Source: Candidatus Gastranaerophilales bacterium | GTDB lineage: Bacteria > Cyanobacteriota > Vampirovibrionia > Gastranaerophilales > Gastranaerophilaceae | Reading direction: 5' to 3' | Assembly (NCBI GenBank): GCA_944323495.1 | Contig: CALUSZ010000158.1 | Span: 1 to 6,589 of the forward strand | DNA: 6,589 nucleotides | Shown here: one piece after another, positions 5,708-6,589 of the stretch | How positions within the stretch are numbered: the first letter of the stretch is position 1 | Layout of the letters: every line of letters starts with the position of its first letter | Position numbers and translations under genes: made by a program | The notes under the pieces: generated by a model | Told to the model about the DNA's origin: nothing | What the model saw: only the letters and a program-made list of their open reading frames with translations | Database searches by the model: none

Positions 5708-5923
5708 ATGGCAAAAGACGTAATAGAAATTGAAGGTACTATATTGGAGTCCATGCCTAATGCAATGTTCAAGGTAAAGCTTGAAAACGGGCATGAGATT
5801 TTAGCTCATATATCAGGAAAGATTCGTAAAAACTTTATAAGAATTTTACCGGGCGACAGAGTAAAAGTTGAAATGACTCCGTATGATTTATCTAAAGGCA
5901 GAATAACATTCAGATTAAAGTAA
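5708..5923 (+). CDS. infA: translation initiation factor IF-1
   Basis: A 71-aa S1-type OB-fold protein that binds the 30S A site during initiation, next to S12 and 16S helix 44. The length is typical. The whole sequence follows the family: [18 protein letters not shown] (6-23), the strand [18 protein letters not shown] (29-46), [20 protein letters not shown] (47-66) and a C-terminal TFRLK. The ATG at 5708 is preceded by AGAGGA with a short 4-base spacing. It is the first gene of the operon. rpmJ follows after 22 bp with its own ribosome site. Confidence 0.98.
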   Translation: MAKDVIEIEGTILESMPNAMFKVKLENGHEILAHISGKIRKNFIRILPGDRVKVEMTPYDLSKGRITFRLK

Positions 5924-5945
5924 ATATAAAGAAAAGGAATTAACA

Positions 5946-6059
5946 ATGAAAACAAGATCATCAGTAAAACCTATGTGCGACAAATGCAAGGTTATTAAAA
6001 GAAAAGGCAGAGTTGCTGTAATTTGTGAAAATCCAAAACACAAACAAAGACAGGGATAA
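5946..6059 (+). CDS. rpmJ: 50S ribosomal protein L36 (zinc-binding type)
   Basis: A 37-aa protein, the smallest 50S subunit protein, too short for many gene callers. It begins [11 protein letters not shown] and ends KHKQRQG. The zinc ribbon ligands Cys11, Cys14, Cys27 and His32 are all present (C-x2-C-x12-C-x4-H), so this is the zinc-containing (C+) form rather than the zinc-free paralogue used under zinc starvation. The ATG at 5946 follows AAGGAA with good spacing. It lies between infA and rpsM, its normal place in the alpha operon. Confidence 0.98.
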   Translation: MKTRSSVKPMCDKCKVIKRKGRVAVICENPKHKQRQG

Positions 6060-6111
6060 CTCTGAATAACAAATAGTAAGTAGAACATTTAAGTTATAAA
6101 GGAAAGAAAAC

Positions 6112-6480
6112 ATGGCAAGATTAGTTGGGGTAGACTTACCTCGTAACAAAAGATTAGAAGTTGCTTTGACCTATATTTACGGTATAGGACCGGCAAGAAG
6201 CAAAAAAATTCTTGAAGTAACAGGTATATCACCTGATTTAAGAACAGACGATTTAACAGATGATGATATCAAGAAATTACGTGATGCATTATCAGAATAC
6301 AATATCGAAGGTGACTTGAGACGTGAAGTAACAATGAGCATCAAGCGTCTTCAAGAAATCAACTCTTACCGCGGTATGAGACACAAAAGAGGTCTTCCTT
6401 GCAGAGGCCAGAGAACAAAGACTAACGCAAGAACAAGACGCGGAAAGAAAACAGGACCTATTGCAGGTAAAAAGAAATAA
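6112..6480 (+). CDS. rpsM: 30S ribosomal protein S13
   Basis: A 122-aa protein of the 30S head, contacting the P-site tRNA and forming the B1 bridges to the 50S. It has the N-terminal [14 protein letters not shown], the helix-two-turn-helix region ([16 protein letters not shown], 19-34), the segment [10 protein letters not shown] (64-73) and the C-terminal basic tail [14 protein letters not shown] (98-111), ending in GKKK. Length and motifs are normal for the family. AAAGGAAAG precedes the ATG. The spacing to rpsK is 83 bp and includes a tandem heptamer repeat. Confidence 0.98.
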   Translation: MARLVGVDLPRNKRLEVALTYIYGIGPARSKKILEVTGISPDLRTDDLTDDDIKKLRDALSEYNIEGDLRREVTMSIKRLQEINSYRGMRHKRGLPCRGQRTKTNARTRRGKKTGPIAGKKK

Positions 6481-6487
6481 ATATAAC

Positions 6488-6522
6488 CACGAATCACGGC
6501 TCACGAGTCACGATTCACGATA
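6488..6522. repeat. five tandem heptamers (consensus CACGANT) between rpsM and rpsK
   Basis: Five head-to-tail 7-base units are seen: CACGAAT, CACGGCT, CACGAGT, CACGATT and CACGATA. The CACG core is invariant and the following bases vary. The array is GC-richer than its surroundings and starts 8 bases after the rpsM stop. It resembles the short tandemly repeated repetitive (STRR) heptamers known from cyanobacteria. The variable bases also give a weak imperfect hairpin (GAATC...GATTC with CTC/GAG inside). Any function is unknown. Confidence 0.75.
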
Positions 6523-6563
6523 AATAACAGAAATATAATTATATCAAAATAAGGAATAAGAAA

Positions 6564-6589
6564 ATGGCAAGACCAAAAACTACAAAGAA
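6564..6589 (+). CDS. rpsK: 30S ribosomal protein S11, N-terminal fragment (runs off right edge)
   Basis: Only eight complete codons are visible (MARPKTTK), preceded by AAGGAAT about eight bases upstream. The start MARPK-T-K is typical of S11, a 30S platform protein near the mRNA exit. Position directly after rpsM is the conserved alpha-operon order, which carries most of the weight of the call. Confidence 0.82.

Noticed and set aside
5606..5794. A minus-strand frame across the infA promoter and start
   Set aside because: It is antisense to IF-1 coding sequence, with no domain and no ribosome site.
5961..6504. Minus-strand frames opposite rpmJ and rpsM
   Set aside because: They are shadows of highly conserved ribosomal protein genes.
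6533..6544. A 12-bp perfect palindrome ATATAATTATAT before rpsK
   Set aside because: Pure A/T sequence in an AT-rich gap. No GC stem or U-run to suggest a terminator, and rpsK must be transcribed through it.

Overview
The window is an AT-rich bacterial chromosome segment that uses the standard genetic code (TGA, TAA and TAG all act as stops). Potassium uptake, YchF and ribosomal-protein genes place it in a chromosome, not a plasmid. The protein sequences fit a gut-type, AT-rich lineage. The mix of cyanobacterial-like S13/IF-1 features and a tandem heptamer repeat in the ribosomal operon suggests Vampirovibrionia/Gastranaerophilales (non-photosynthetic relatives of cyanobacteria). A Firmicutes-like host cannot be excluded. 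This placement is inference.

Layout. 1-984 (minus) is the N-terminal two thirds of a TrkH/KtrB-type K+ channel subunit, running off the left edge. 981-2324 (minus) is TrkA, whose stop overlaps the trkH start (ATGA). 2356-2976 (minus) is an XRE-type helix-turn-helix repressor with an S24 (LexA/CI-like) self-cleavage domain, 31 bp upstream of trkA. 2977-3123 is a divergent control region with a strong sigma70-type promoter pointing right (TTGACA-17-TACAAT) and several inverted repeats that look like repressor operators. 3124-3339 and 3332-3616 (plus) are two small overlapping genes: a six-cysteine protein, and a basic protein resembling the tail of phage replisome-organiser proteins. 3613-4290 (minus) is a zinc-dependent phospholipase C/P1 nuclease-like protein, convergent with and overlapping the previous gene by 4 bp. 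It lies 10 bp downstream of ychF (4301-5398, minus). 5399-5707 is an AT-rich divergent intergenic region with promoters for ychF and infA and a 15-bp perfect inverted repeat. 5708 to the right edge (plus) is infA-rpmJ-rpsM-rpsK, the start of the alpha ribosomal-protein operon, with five tandem heptamers between rpsM and rpsK.

How it fits together. trkA-trkH form a K+ uptake operon: regulator plus channel. infA-rpmJ-rpsM-rpsK is core translation, and YchF, a ribosome-associated ATPase, sits divergently next to it. The most unusual part is 2356-3616. A self-cleaving repressor gene lies divergent to a small two-gene unit, with operator-like palindromes over the promoter. That is the layout of a phage immunity region, but no integrase, structural or lysis genes are visible. 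It may be a domesticated prophage remnant or a small DNA-damage-inducible module.
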